The notes under the pieces are model-generated. The model had not been told where the DNA came from. It made no database searches and saw nothing but the letters and a program-made list of their open reading frames with translations. From the NCBI RefSeq assembly GCF_052857255.1, contig NC_135504.1:132544929-132608928 (forward strand): 64,000 bases of DNA, in the 5' to 3' direction. The first letter of the stretch is position 1. Each line of letters opens with the position of its first letter. Origin of the DNA: Amblyomma americanum. Taxonomy: Eukaryota > Arthropoda > Arachnida > Ixodida > Ixodidae. Of the stretch, positions 48,331 to 57,417 are shown in pieces. Position numbers and translations under genes: made by a program.

Positions 48331-48996
48331 ATGACAATCGACGGCCCGAATGTTACCGCTCTTGTCGACACAGGAGCCGATTACTTGGGTATGAATGGAA
48401 CATTGGTTGCGCAGCTGAGGAAAGTCCCGACCGCTTGGGACGGTCCAAAAATTCGCACCGCAGGTACCCACCTCACTACGCTAACATGGCGATTCACAGC
48501 GCGACTGACTGTCAAAGGACATACCTATCCTGCGTCCTTTGTTGTGCTACTGCATTGCTCCCGCGAAGTGATCTTGGGCATAGATTTCCTTAATGAGCAT
48601 CGTGCGATCATCAAACCGCGATCCAACCTGATCACGTTTTCGACGGACGAAGCCATAGCTTCGAAGGAAACTCTTGAAAAACACGTTGCCCTGAGTGTCC
48701 TGGACGAAGTGAGCGTCCCACAATGTTCAAGCGTTATCGTGACCGTAGGCGCCACGAAAGCCATTAACGCTGAAGCAATCATAGAAGGGAACTTGCAGAT
48801 GATTCTAGACCAAGGAATCACCATCGCAAGAGACATTGCACATTTCCACAATGGCCAGGCTGAAGTACTGTTGACTAACTTCAGCGAAGAATACCGGCAC
48901 ATTAACGGAGGAACGACAATTGCTTTCTTCCACGAAATATCCCACGCACGAGACCCGTTCGCCCTATCCGACCCCTCTGCAAAAAAATTCGGCTGA
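48331..48996 (+). CDS. pol: Ty3/gypsy aspartic protease region, 221-codon open frame
   Basis: This is the longest open frame in the window. It encodes a retropepsin-like domain with the catalytic ALVDTGADY (DTGA at 48367-48378) and the C-terminal ILGIDFLNEH (from 48571). A linker follows that leads into reverse transcriptase in intact elements. The protease cuts Gag-Pol into mature proteins. The ATG at 48331 is probably only internal, since pol proteins are normally made by readthrough or frameshift. The frame ends at 48996 before the RT part, which is broken. It is a surviving piece of a dead element, not a host gene, unless expression is shown. Confidence 0.8.
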   Translation: MTIDGPNVTALVDTGADYLGMNGTLVAQLRKVPTAWDGPKIRTAGTHLTTLTWRFTARLTVKGHTYPASFVVLLHCSREVILGIDFLNEHRAIIKPRSNLITFSTDEAIASKETLEKHVALSVLDEVSVPQCSSVIVTVGATKAINAEAIIEGNLQMILDQGITIARDIAHFHNGQAEVLLTNFSEEYRHINGGTTIAFFHEISHARDPFALSDPSAKKFG

Positions 48997-49170
48997 CCAA
49001 GAGAACTCGCCCACTTTCGACATCAACCCATTCCTGCCCCGGAAGCGACAAGACCACATTCACAATCTGCTTCGAAGCTACAGCGAGTGATTTTCGTCAT
49101 CGCCAAAGGTCCGACAAATGCCGATTTCCAAGCATCGCATTATCACAGACCAGCACGTCCGACTTCTCTG

Positions 49171-49760
49171 TCAAAACCCCTATCGTATGTCGCCGCGAGA
49201 ACGACAAGCCATGCGGGACAAAGTGGAAGAAATGCTTCGCTACGTCGTCATTTAGCCATCAAACTGCTCATGGGCGGCACCGGTTGTTTTAGTGAGAAAG
49301 AAAGACGGCGCACTGCGATTCTGCGTTGATTACCGACGTCTGAAACACATAACAAGGAAGGACGTCTACCCCCTCCCCCGCATCGATGACACACTGGACC
49401 GGCTCCGCAACTACAAGTATTTCTCATCGATGTACCGCTAGAACGGCTACTGGCAAATTGGGGTCGATGAAAGAGATCTCGAGAAGGCGGCATTCATCAC
49501 TCCGGATAGGCTCTTCGAGATCAAGGTGATGCATTTGGTCTCTGTTCCGCACCAGCGACGTTTCAGCGAGTAATGTATACAGTACTGGCAGGCCTGATGT
49601 GGCAAATTTGTCTGGTATATATAGATGACTTCGTTGTGTTCGCCTCGTAATTCGAAGAGCACGTCATAAGACTTCGAATAGTATTGGACGCCCTCAAGTC
49701 GTCTGGCCTAACCTTGAAAGCAGAGAAGTGCTACGTTGCCTATGAATAGTTGCCGTTTCT
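49171..49760 (+). pseudogene. pol: Ty3/gypsy reverse transcriptase, inactivated
   Basis: Recognisable motifs in order are MSPRERQAMRDKVEEML, VVLVRKKDGALRFCVDYRRL, then SSMYR followed by a stop and NGYWQIGVDE, and finally LVYIDDFVVFAS (YIDD at 49618-49629). In the second motif the catalytic Asp position is Tyr (codon 49433-49435), with a stop at 49439-49441. More stops lie around 49570 and 49650. The enzyme would copy element RNA into DNA; this copy cannot. Confidence 0.85.
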
Positions 49761-49987
49761 AGGCCACATAGTTAGCAATGAACGAGTACGCCCGCAGACC
49801 CGCAGAAAACAGCTGCTATTGAACAGTTTTCACAGCCGGCCGTTAGGAAAGCAGGGCGCCGATTCCTCGGACTGTGAGCATATTACCGACGAATTGTGAA
49901 AACCTTTTCGCGCCTCGCCGAGCCTGTGACAAAACTGACGAAGGCAGACGTGCCATTTAAATGGGAAGCCCTGCAAGCAGAAGCTCT

Positions 49988-50149
49988 CATAAACACCTCG
50001 TTTTGGGCTAGTTGGTGCATACTTTATTTAGAGAAAACCTAGCGCAAAAACATGCAACCACAAAGACAGAACAGACGAGATACAAGCGCTTGTGTCTCGT
50101 CTGTTCTGTCTTTGTGGTTGCTTGTTTTTGCCCTAGGTTTTCTCAAAAT
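49988..50149 (-). mobile_element. Palindromic insertion element PalA3 inside gypsy pol
   Basis: The palindrome 50031-50144 has about 57-bp arms beginning gagaaaacctagcgcaaaaa, meeting at acaagcgcttgt. Left of it lies gggctagttggtgcat, the reverse complement of the tail motif of PalA copies 1 and 2, so this element lies in the opposite orientation. Flanks share cagaagctc (49978-49986 and 50150-50158), a probable target duplication. Its arm sequence is unrelated to copies 1 and 2. It sits where the RNase H domain of gypsy pol would be expected, and that domain is missing around it. Confidence 0.75.
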
Positions 50150-50159
50150 CAGAAGCTCC

Positions 50160-51110
50160 CAAAGAACTTCAACGGCGTGTACAGTCCCCAACGCTCGGAA
50201 CCTGACCTAAAGCGCCTCATCGAGCACTTGGGAGGCAATGTTTCTTCGCCCCTCGCCTCACTCAAGCGAAGACTTTCTTCCTTGTGTGTACAGAATGATG
50301 TTCTCATGGAAAGAACTTCGCAACGAAAAAAAACAGCCTACCTCCTTGTTGTACCTGCTTGTCTCCGCGAAGAAGTTCTACAGGCTTCACAGGACGAGCC
50401 GACAGCTGGACATCTGGAGTTTACTCACAACCTCCGCCGCACTCAAGAGAACTATTACTGGCCCCGACTGTCTACCGATGTCGCACATAATGTGAAAGCC
50501 TCCAAAAATTGTCTGCGACGAAAGACCCCTCCCACCCGACCAGCAGCATTTCTGAACCCCGTTGAATGCCCTCAAGGCCCTTTCAGCAGATCGGCATGGA
50601 CTTGCTTGGTCCTTTCCCAAAGTCAACGTTTGAAAATAAGTGGATCATCATAGCGCCCGACTACCTGACCCGCTACTCCGAGGCGAAAGCCCTACCTAAC
50701 GGAGCAGCAGCAGAAGTCACCAAATTTTTCGTGGAGTGCATTCTTCTACGGCACACCACCCCGATGTGCTCATAACGGACAGAGCAACAGCATTCAATGC
50801 GGAACTAACGCAAGCCATCCTGCGTTACAGCCAAACCAGCCACCGGAGGACACTGCATACCATCCGCAGACCAGCGGGCTGACCGAGCGCCTCAACAAAA
50901 CCATCGCCGATATGCTCGCCGTGTATGTCCATGCCGAACACAAGGCCGGGGACGCCACCCTGCCTTACGTCGTCTTCAGCTAGAACACCGCAGTGCAGGA
51001 GACCACCCAGATGACGCCTTTTAGGCTCGTACATGGCAGGGAGGCAACGACCACGCTAGACGCCATGCTGCCCAAATGTTACCGAAGAAGAGAACGCCGT
51101 CGTCGCCTTA
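50160..51110 (+). pseudogene. pol: Ty3/gypsy integrase, degenerate
   Basis: After a connector (SEPDLKRLIEHLGGNV) comes the H2C2-type zinc-binding segment (AGHLEFTHNLRRTQENYYWP…KNCLRRK), in which one Cys is Ser. The catalytic core has all three acidic positions in separate frames: Asp in IGMDLLGPFP (50599-50601), Asp in ITDRATAF (50778-50780) and Glu in SGLTERLNKT (50885-50887). Frameshifts near 50560, 50760 and 50840 and a stop near 50980 inactivate it. Integrase would insert the element DNA. Confidence 0.85.
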
Positions 51111-51113
51111 TTT

Positions 51114-51528
51114 TGTTTTAATGCATCGCGTCGATGCTTCTTTCAGATGAGGAGTATGCCGCGAATCTTTTCAGTGTTTGTTCATTCTACAAATCTGCCG
51201 GCACGCCGCTTTATAGGTTTGTTTAGGATTCAAGTCCGCGACCAGATATATCTCGATTTATAGCATCCAGGCAGACCTGATTCTACGTTGTTCCTGAACT
51301 TTCTAGTAACTTGGCACTCTTTATCTCGAAAGTTCGCTATCAGCTTTCAATCAAACAGAGCCGACAGAGACGGGGATTCTGTTCGACGACCGCCGAGCAC
51401 GCTTGTCGCTTCGCCGCCGCCGAGTGATTCAGTCCATTGTGGGCGCAAGTCAGCCCAATAAACAGTTTTCTTTTAGAACTTTTGTCCGTCTTCATCGCTG
51501 ATTCGACTGCCGTCACGAATACGTGACA
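51114..51528 (+). mobile_element. Ty3/gypsy 3' LTR
   Basis: Follows integrase, contains the polyadenylation signal cccaataaacag near 51453, and ends acgtgaca at 51528. It is homologous to the remnants at 43083-43265 and 52995-53352. The left boundary is approximate; the 5' copies are too short to fix it. Confidence 0.7.
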
Positions 51529-51985
51529 ATACTTTTATGTCTCAGTGGGGTATCCTCGCCCATTCCTAATGCGTACCACCACATACTGCCTGGATGGAAA
51601 AGTGTGCCGCATTCATTCGGTTGTCACAGTTTACTGTCACGTAGAGAGAATGCACATCGTTGTACATGGAATCCATCTAAACTGGTTAAAAACGAAGACC
51701 GCACGAATTAAGAATAATTGTACGTTCATGGCTCATCGTATTGCAAAGAGTCCAGCACAATTCCCTGTACAATGAACACTAACCAACAAGCCCCCATTCT
51801 CGCCGTGTAGAATGCGCTTGACGACGTCGCCTCGGCAAGACCTTTGTTCTTTACTTACATTGCGATACGATAATGTATAGCATAAAATCTAGATTCTTAT
51901 GCCTCTTAGGTTGGTATTAAGTGCGTAATTACTCATTTTCATCCACCCGAACGCAGCCAGATGGCTATAAAAAACGTCTATTGTA
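51529..51985. other. No gene recognised
   Basis: Two overlapping plus-strand ORFs (51523-51775) show no known domain. The rest is AT-rich. Confidence 0.4.
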
Positions 51986-52019
51986 CAACTTTTTCAGAAA
52001 CTTCTCAGGTAAGCTCGTT

Positions 52020-52090
52020 CCGGTCGGGGGTTTGAACCCGGGACCAGCTCTTCGCCGGTAGTTGCTCTGACATCTGAGCTAACCGGGACG
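52020..52090 (-). mobile_element. tRNA-derived SINE head (tRNA-like, not functional)
   Basis: On the minus strand the A-box region ggttagctcagatgtcagag and the B-box region gggttcaaaccc are intact, and D-stem bases gctc/gagc pair. The acceptor arm pairs with one mismatch (tcccggt with accggaa). The presumed anticodon stem does not form, so this is a SINE head or tRNA pseudogene. The downstream body (antisense 52019 to about 51930) differs from the Ruka type. Confidence 0.65.
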
Positions 52091-52149
52091 GAAAGCTTAT
52101 GGCAGGGCGACAGTGAATTGCAGATGTAAGACAACAAAGGACGTCCACT

Positions 52150-52990
52150 TTTGGCAGCTGCAATAATTTCGGCTAATAGGCTTAATTTCTCGGAAATGGC
52201 TCAGATCCTGTTAGAGCGTAGGCCGCTTTCGACTCTAGTTTCGCCTCCACGGCTAGGCCCGCGGAGGCATCGCTAGAATCCGCCCAGCTTTCTTTCCCAG
52301 CGGAGCGGAAGTTACGAAGTCGAAACCCGCCCTTTCTTCTCACGCAGTGGAATATAGTCCTTTCTGGAAGTCATATCTGAAAAACAAACGCCAACCTAGA
52401 ACCTTATGAAGTCACGAAATAACTTTTTTTATTAAAACGAATTCGCTAGGCCGGTCTTGTGTCACGATGCTTCGGTACATGACGCCAGCTGCCCTATCGA
52501 CGGGCTGTAGCTATCGAGCATAAAAGAGCAGAAATGGGCCAGGAGGCCAGGCGCACCGTCCTGTGGCCGAATATTTTCGTGGCGTGACAAAATTGTGGAG
52601 CCAGCAGGAACCCCGACACAGGAGGGTCAAGGGGGCTGTCACCCCCACCCCCCTCCCATTTTTCAAGAGGGCAGCGCAGCGCCCGCCCACCCCCTGGCTC
52701 CAATTTCTAGCACTTGGGTCAGATTTCTGACAATTTAAACCCTTCAGTTCTAGGACTTCTCATGAAAACACAGTGGGGCTGAGCAATTTGGTTTCATAGC
52801 CAGTTGTCAACATTTCGTATATGATTAACTTAAAGCAGTCATGTTCCAACAGAAGTCAACTGTCGGTACCGTGTACATAATCATAATTAGTAGAGTTTAA
52901 ACAAATTATGCACAAAATTTTAACGCAACTCATCACTTCTCGTGCGTATTTCTGCCCGTCTATAAAACGTCCCATTCCACGTCATTTTAT
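52150..52990. other. No gene recognised
   Basis: Includes a GC-rich, C-run-rich stretch at 52600-52700 and AT-rich flanks. No supported coding region or element. Confidence 0.4.
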
Positions 52991-52994
52991 AATG

Positions 52995-53352
52995 CCGTCA
53001 ATATTTGCTCTGTTTGTGCGTTCGCACTCAGAAGCACCGGCACGCCGCTTTATCATTTTGCTTTGTGACGCCAGATGCAACCAGACTTATCTAAATTGAT
53101 CAAGGCTAGGTGCGAATGCTTCCACATTTTTCCAGAATGTTGCAGTTGGCTTTGGTTCTTTATCTTGAATGTTGCTTGCGTCCTTTAAATTGTGCGCGGC
53201 CAAGAACGGCAAGCATTCATTTCCACGGCCTTCGAGCACGCTTGTGCGTACCACCGCCGTCGAGTCATTCAGTTCTTAGTGGGCGCGAGTCAGACCCTTA
53301 AACAATTTCGTTTCGAAGCCTTTTCTTCGTCTTTCTGACTGCTGGAGTGTCA
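52995..53352 (+). mobile_element. Solo LTR of the same gypsy family, diverged
   Basis: Shares ordered blocks with the 3' LTR: gcaccggcacgccgctttat, ctttatctt, cgagcacgcttgtgcg, gagtcattcagttctta, gtgggcgcgagtcag and aaacaatttcgtttcgaag. No internal element sequence adjoins it, so it looks like a solo LTR left by recombination, older than the pair at 43083 and 51114. Confidence 0.7.
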
Positions 53353-53700
53353 TCACCACATACTTACAATTTGCATCAACCTTTGAACAGTGGAAAATAA
53401 AAATTATTAGAAATGTGTGCAACTGAGCATCAAATAACTAACAAAATGAGCTAGAAGTCTTGCTTCCCTCCCAATCCAAAACAAGTACCGGAGTCCCTGG
53501 AAGGCTCCACATATAACCTTCCCTTTATTGTCAAGACAAGCTGACATCGGGTGTAATCCCATTCCGGGGCGTTTTCTACGGCATCGTCTTTTCCATTAAT
53601 GTTTGACTTCATTTTGCTTTTGATTTGAGGAATGGAGACGTAAAGAGTATGGGACAAAAAGTTATTTATTCAGTACAGAACGCTGCATGTCGCTACCTCT
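53353..53700. other. No gene recognised
   Basis: AT-rich DNA downstream of the PRDM-like gene. On the minus strand it could include the gene's 3' UTR. No clear polyadenylation signal was fixed. Confidence 0.35.
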
Positions 53701-53710
53701 CGCTATATCG

Positions 53711-53795
53711 TTGACGCATCTTGCGCTACCTCATTACGTGGTAGACCTTGACCTGGCTACATTCCTTGCTGTGGTAGTGCAACTCCCGTAAGCTT
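53711..53795 (-). repeat. Decayed third AT-hook unit beyond the stop codon
   Basis: The phrase gttgacgcatcttgcgct occurs at 53711 and again at 53812, about 101 bp apart, with similar following sequence. Translated on the minus strand past the stop, the outer copy ends NEVAQDAST, like the coding KAIAQDAST, but contains stops. It appears to be a duplicated AT-hook unit that has dropped out of the coding region. Confidence 0.55.
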
Positions 53796-54273
53796 CTACG
53801 GTCTCGGCGTTGACGCATCTTGCGCTATTGCTTTACGTGGTCGACCTCGGCCGCGCTTCACTCCTCCTTGCAGCGGCGTACCCTCCGTTGTGTTTCGCGG
53901 TCGTACCTTGGGCGCAGTTATATCTGCCGTTAAGCGCGGCCGTCCTGGGCCCCGCTTGAATCCTTTTTTATCCTCCGTCGTGCCCAGCGGCTTGCATGTG
54001 TGGCGCCTGAGCATGGTGATGTCCTCGGCGTCAGCGCCGCACCGTGGGCAGTGCAACGGGTACCGGCGGAAGTGTATGACCTGCTCGTGCTTCCTTGCAT
54101 GAACGCGTTTCCTGGACCTCTTGCCACACTTGCTGCACTCGTACGGCTTCTCACCAGTGTGGATCATCACGTGAACGTTGAGATTGTCCGGCCGGGAGAA
54201 CCTCTTCTGATACAAATGGCACAAGAAGTCCCACCTCTCAAGGTGGGTACGCTCGTGCCTGATGATATCAGCC
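53796..54273 (-). CDS. PRDM-like gene, last exon: C2H2 zinc fingers and two AT-hooks
   Basis: The exon begins after a strong acceptor (ttctccttgcctttcgtgtacgcag, AG ending at 54274) and ends at the stop 53796-53798. Its first base completes an AAG codon with the exon at 56716. It encodes ADIIRHERTH (second half of a finger), CHLYQKRFSRPDNLNVHVMIH (a finger with Tyr replacing its second Cys, codon 54210-54212), the linker TGEKP, the complete finger CSKCGKRSRKRVHARKHEQVIH split as CSKC and HEQVIH, and a divergent CPRC…RRHTC finger. Two AT-hooks follow, KRGPGRPRL and KRGRGRPRK, which bind AT-rich DNA in the minor groove. The frame is also open upstream to 54428, but that part is intronic by this model. 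The protein is probably a nuclear DNA-binding factor. Confidence 0.8.
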
Positions 54274-54414
54274 CTGCGTACACGAAAGGCAAGGAGAAGT
54301 TGAATTACCACACGAATACGAAATCTTCTCCGGATGCCTCCTTCAGTAGGCACCTTTAGCATAGCATGTATCATGTTACCTTTACCGATACCGTACCATA
54401 GTTCCGGGAGCCCG

Positions 54415-54545
54415 CGCAGCCTGTGCACATTCGCACATCACACTGACGGTGCCAGATGGCCCCAGGTACCCGGCAGCTGCGCGTGCGCATGCAGCATCAG
54501 GACCAATCAGCGGGCGCTCACCGACGGTGGGCTGTCTTCAGGTAC
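54415..54545 (-). repeat. Intronic repeat, shared with 61026-61158
   Basis: The minus strand carries gctgccgggtacc, gccatctggcaccgtcag and gcgcgggctcccgg in order. The same order lies on the plus strand at 61080-61158. It is a dispersed repeat of unknown type. Confidence 0.7.
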
Positions 54546-54708
54546 TTAAATAACGAAAACACGGTACACGGTAGGCTAAAGGTGTCTAGCTATGTGTGCA
54601 CATCTCTTTCAAGGTTATGATTTCACCAGTGACGATCGCACCTTCCATCTATATTCCTGCCGCTGGTGTTAGGCGCATCTCTGCCGGTTTCTGAAGCAGC
54701 TGTTCCGC

Positions 54709-54852
54709 ATGACCGAACGTCTCACGTTTGCTGTCTTTCTGCTCCTGTTGACGTTTCCTTCCTATGTCCTCGCTAAGGGAAGCTCGGTTGACCTGTACTT
54801 CAGGTGCAATGCGAGCGAATCAGCAGTAATGCTTGCTAATCAGGCTCATTGA
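54709..54852 (+). CDS. Candidate first exon of a secreted protein, 47 codons
   Basis: ATG at 54709 opens a frame whose first 22 residues have a signal-peptide layout: MTERLTFAVF, LLLLTFPSYV, LA, with a likely cleavage after VLA before KGSSVDLYF. A donor-like ttcag|gtgcaa lies at 54803/54804, so the real exon may be 54709-54803; unspliced, the frame ends at 54852. Short signal-peptide exons like this begin many tick secreted-protein genes. It lies in an intron of, and opposite to, the PRDM-like gene. No downstream exon was found, so it may be a relic. Confidence 0.35.
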   Translation: MTERLTFAVFLLLLTFPSYVLAKGSSVDLYFRCNASESAVMLANQAH

Positions 54853-56145
54853 GGAGTGTCTGAGGCACCTCTGCTCAGTTCAGCTCTGCAAGTATTGAAA
54901 CACAAACGCGCAGTCACACTCAATTCTTCAGTGTTCATAAAAGCCAGCGCTTATGAGGGGCTGGTCACGAGGCGACCAGAATTGGCAGGCGGCTCGTCCA
55001 CTTGCGCCAGTCCTCGAGAGAGGCCGCTATCAAAAGCACCAGCTGGGCCATTTCCTGCACAGGAGATTCGCTGAATTCTGACACCGCAGCAGCGGCTTCA
55101 GACTACCAATTTCTACACAGGGGAGGCACCAAATAACGGCCGCGGTTATAACGAACACTCGCGTGTTACGAAAGAAGGTGGTGCTACCGTAAAAAAGTGT
55201 ATAAGAGGAGTGTCACTGCGTCTCAGATATAACGAACGACTGCGGCCGTGCAACTCGGTTAGGTCGAACAAGGTTTCGCCGTGAACTCTACCCCTGTATA
55301 TAAAAACTCGCACTTTCCGCGACCGCCGATGGCGAATAACGCCACCCAGGACCGGTTACCTTGCTCTCAAGAGAACATCAGGACCCAGAAAAGTAACAAA
55401 AGGCAGCATTAAAACTAAGCAAACTCGCCGGCGAGGCGCACCGATGGGTTAAGGCATGCAACGGAGATCACTGGGTAAGGGTGCGCCGGCTGGGCAAACC
55501 TCTAAAGTTCAAGAGAGATTAGAGTGGGGTCGGCGATCAACTACTAAAGGTAGCGATTAGAGAAGTTTGAATAGCAGTCCCATGGCATGCCTGGCCTGCC
55601 CAGCCGATCACGTCGCCAGCGTCACCAGCGCAATCTGCTCTCCACAATCTGCGCTGCCACCGTGTGTAGACAATGCCCAGGCAGGCTGTCCAGTTGATAC
55701 GTTCTGCGCGTTCTTGCGCTAGCTTCACGGCCGCATGGACCCAGATATGGCAGACGACTGTGACGCACGTCGTGTTTGTGGCAAGGTGTCGGTATTGGGC
55801 AGCTGGCCGGCACGGGTGACTTCGTTAACGCCGAAATCACTGAGCCACGAACTGATTAAGCATTGTACGCAAAGTACGAGCGCTTCCTGACTGCCAAGAA
55901 CATTATGAAGACCGCGACGAGGAGGCGTACCTATTTCTATGTGCCATGAACGCTTACCTTGATTAGTTACGTCTCGTCCCCAAAGCAGTTTGTTGGCGGC
56001 AAAGTTCTCGGCGGGGAGCACATGACCACCGTGGACTGCTTGGAAAAGCACCTTCATAGGGCTTTTCAAGTATCAGACGCCCACTACTCCCTAACTGACC
56101 TTTTCAAATATAAGTATTGGTTTTCTGATTTTATAATTTGGGTGT
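54853..56145. other. Intron of the PRDM-like gene, no other gene recognised
   Basis: Contains several 60-114 codon ORFs on both strands without recognisable domains. On the minus strand aatcaag|gtaagc near 55964 is a strong 5' splice-site match after an open stretch, but it fits neither flanking exon phase. The phrases gttataacgaac and gatataacgaac occur near 55150 and 55230. Confidence 0.4.
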
Positions 56146-56161
56146 AATATTAGAAGCTGAC

Positions 56162-56314
56162 GATGAAGAAGGAGCGCCGACCAAAGAAAACAAAAAACAT
56201 AAACAGACGTTTCGGCTCCCTCTGTTTATGTTTTTTGTTTTCTTTGGTCGGTGCTCCTTCTTCGTCAATATGTTTGTCCCCGACCAGACGAGTTTTCGTC
56301 GAACTCTCGACTTC
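56162..56314 (-). mobile_element. Palindromic insertion element PalB with hammerhead half-core
   Basis: Inverted arms 56162-56206 and 56222-56266 (43 of 45 bases pair) flank a 15-nt centre. A 48-bp tail (56267-56314) contains gaccagacgagttttcgtcg. The element is 153 bp, the same as PalA copy 1. It is flanked by a 16-bp target duplication with one mismatch, aatattagaagctgac (56146-56161) and aatattagaagctcac (56315-56330). On the minus strand the centre reads gggagccgaaacgtctg, the 3' half of the hammerhead-like core at 37492-37507. It sits in an intron of the PRDM-like gene. Confidence 0.8.
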
Positions 56315-56715
56315 AATATTAGAAGCTCACTTACAACAAATATCGTATACAACGAATGCTATCAGCGCGACCGTCAGGCGCGTTTGGACTGTAATCGTTA
56401 GCTTGCTGGAAAAAAGCGGGCAGTGTTTCCTGATAAAGAATGAACACAAAGCGCGCAGAACAAGCGCGAATGGACACTTTCGAGTGCGCTGCTGATATAT
56501 ACTAGCCATGCTGATGACTACGTTGTGCTGCGTCCGAAAATGGTGGCATTCAGGCTTTCATTGTGTATTTGTACGGCGATTTCACGATTTGTGCTTTTTA
56601 TTAACATATTTACGGCTTGAAAAGGTGGCTCGTCAGCAGAAAGGCCAATTCTCCAGTTAACTATGCACGATGGCTTCAAGCAAGGAACGGCGCTATAAAA
56701 CGGTTTAAGGCCTAC

Positions 56716-56881
56716 TTGCGACTTCTCGTGTAGGTGCAGTGCGTGCAGTGCCGGATTTCCTGCGTGCTACGCCCGTGTTTCTGCTGGGTATGCATTTCCA
56801 TGTTGTACTGCATAGTGAAGAGGTCGCCGCACTTCTCACAGGCGAGAAACATGCCGTGCAAAGGAACGGTAATAATGTCCT
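56716..56881 (-). CDS. PRDM-like gene, zinc-finger exon
   Basis: The exon lies between an acceptor (ttggttctttttcag, AG ending at 56882) and a donor (cgcaa|gtaggc, GT at 56715-56714). Translation gives DIITVPLHGMFLA, a complete C2H2 finger (CEKCGDLFTMQY then NMEMHTQQKH), and HCTHCTYTRSRK, the first half of the next finger. That half-finger is completed exactly by the exon at 54273: CX2C, 12 residues across the splice, HX3H. Read without splicing, the frame hits TAG at once, which supports the donor. The exon starts two bases into a codon. Direct joining to the 60483 donor would create a stop, so at least one linker exon is probably missing from this model. Confidence 0.75.
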
Positions 56882-57417
56882 CTGAAAAAGAACCAAGCAG
56901 TGGGAGGAGCGAATGAGCACATGTACAGTGAAGAACTGCCCAGAGAATTCAGCGTTCTTAATGTGTAGCGTGGTAGAGAGGAAAAGGCCAGCAGTAGTAC
57001 TTTTTCACATCAGTTCGTTTGTATCAATTAGGTGCATGGTAGCTTCCTTTGGATAGTAACAGATTAGTAGACCATTATAAATATTCTGCCTATTCGCGAT
57101 TCAAAGGCAGCGCAAAGGAACTAACATACACAGATCAGTCAATACGTAATATAACCACTAAATATAAAAAGACAGTGCCTTTTCCGGACGCGCTAAAGAC
57201 TAGCTTCGCATTGGTATACACACCTCAAATGAGGAATTCTCTCGCATTTCTGATGTCCTTTTCATGCACTAAGAATAAATTCATAAAAAGCAAGCATCCA
57301 TTCTCTTTTATCCACAATTTTATATCCCTGTGTATTAGGCAATGTTTCACTGTTCCTTCACCTTTCGCTCAGATGTCCTTGCACAGAAAGGTCCGCCGTC
57401 CCTGCTGACATTCAAAG
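56882..57417. other. Intron of the PRDM-like gene, no other gene recognised
   Basis: AT-rich. A plus-strand 119-codon ORF at 57049-57408 has no recognisable domain. Confidence 0.4.

Noticed and set aside
48331..48996. Domesticated host protease gene
   Set aside because: The frame is open, but it sits in its normal place inside a decayed gypsy element with matching neighbours; nothing shows host use.
52020..52090. Functional tRNA gene
   Set aside because: A and B boxes and the D arm are fine, but the anticodon stem does not pair and the sequence continues as a SINE body.
54274..54428. Coding extension of the zinc-finger ORF up to 54428
   Set aside because: It starts with GTG, lies upstream of a strong splice acceptor, and part of it belongs to a dispersed repeat also present at 61026-61158.
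55964..56069. Extra minus-strand exon (open frame followed by aatcaag|gtaagc)
   Set aside because: It lies between two exons whose direct splice completes a zinc finger, and its phase fits neither; no good acceptor precedes it.
57049..57408. 119-codon ORF as a gene
   Set aside because: No domain, AT-rich, directly upstream of a degenerate LINE, and no splice or promoter support.
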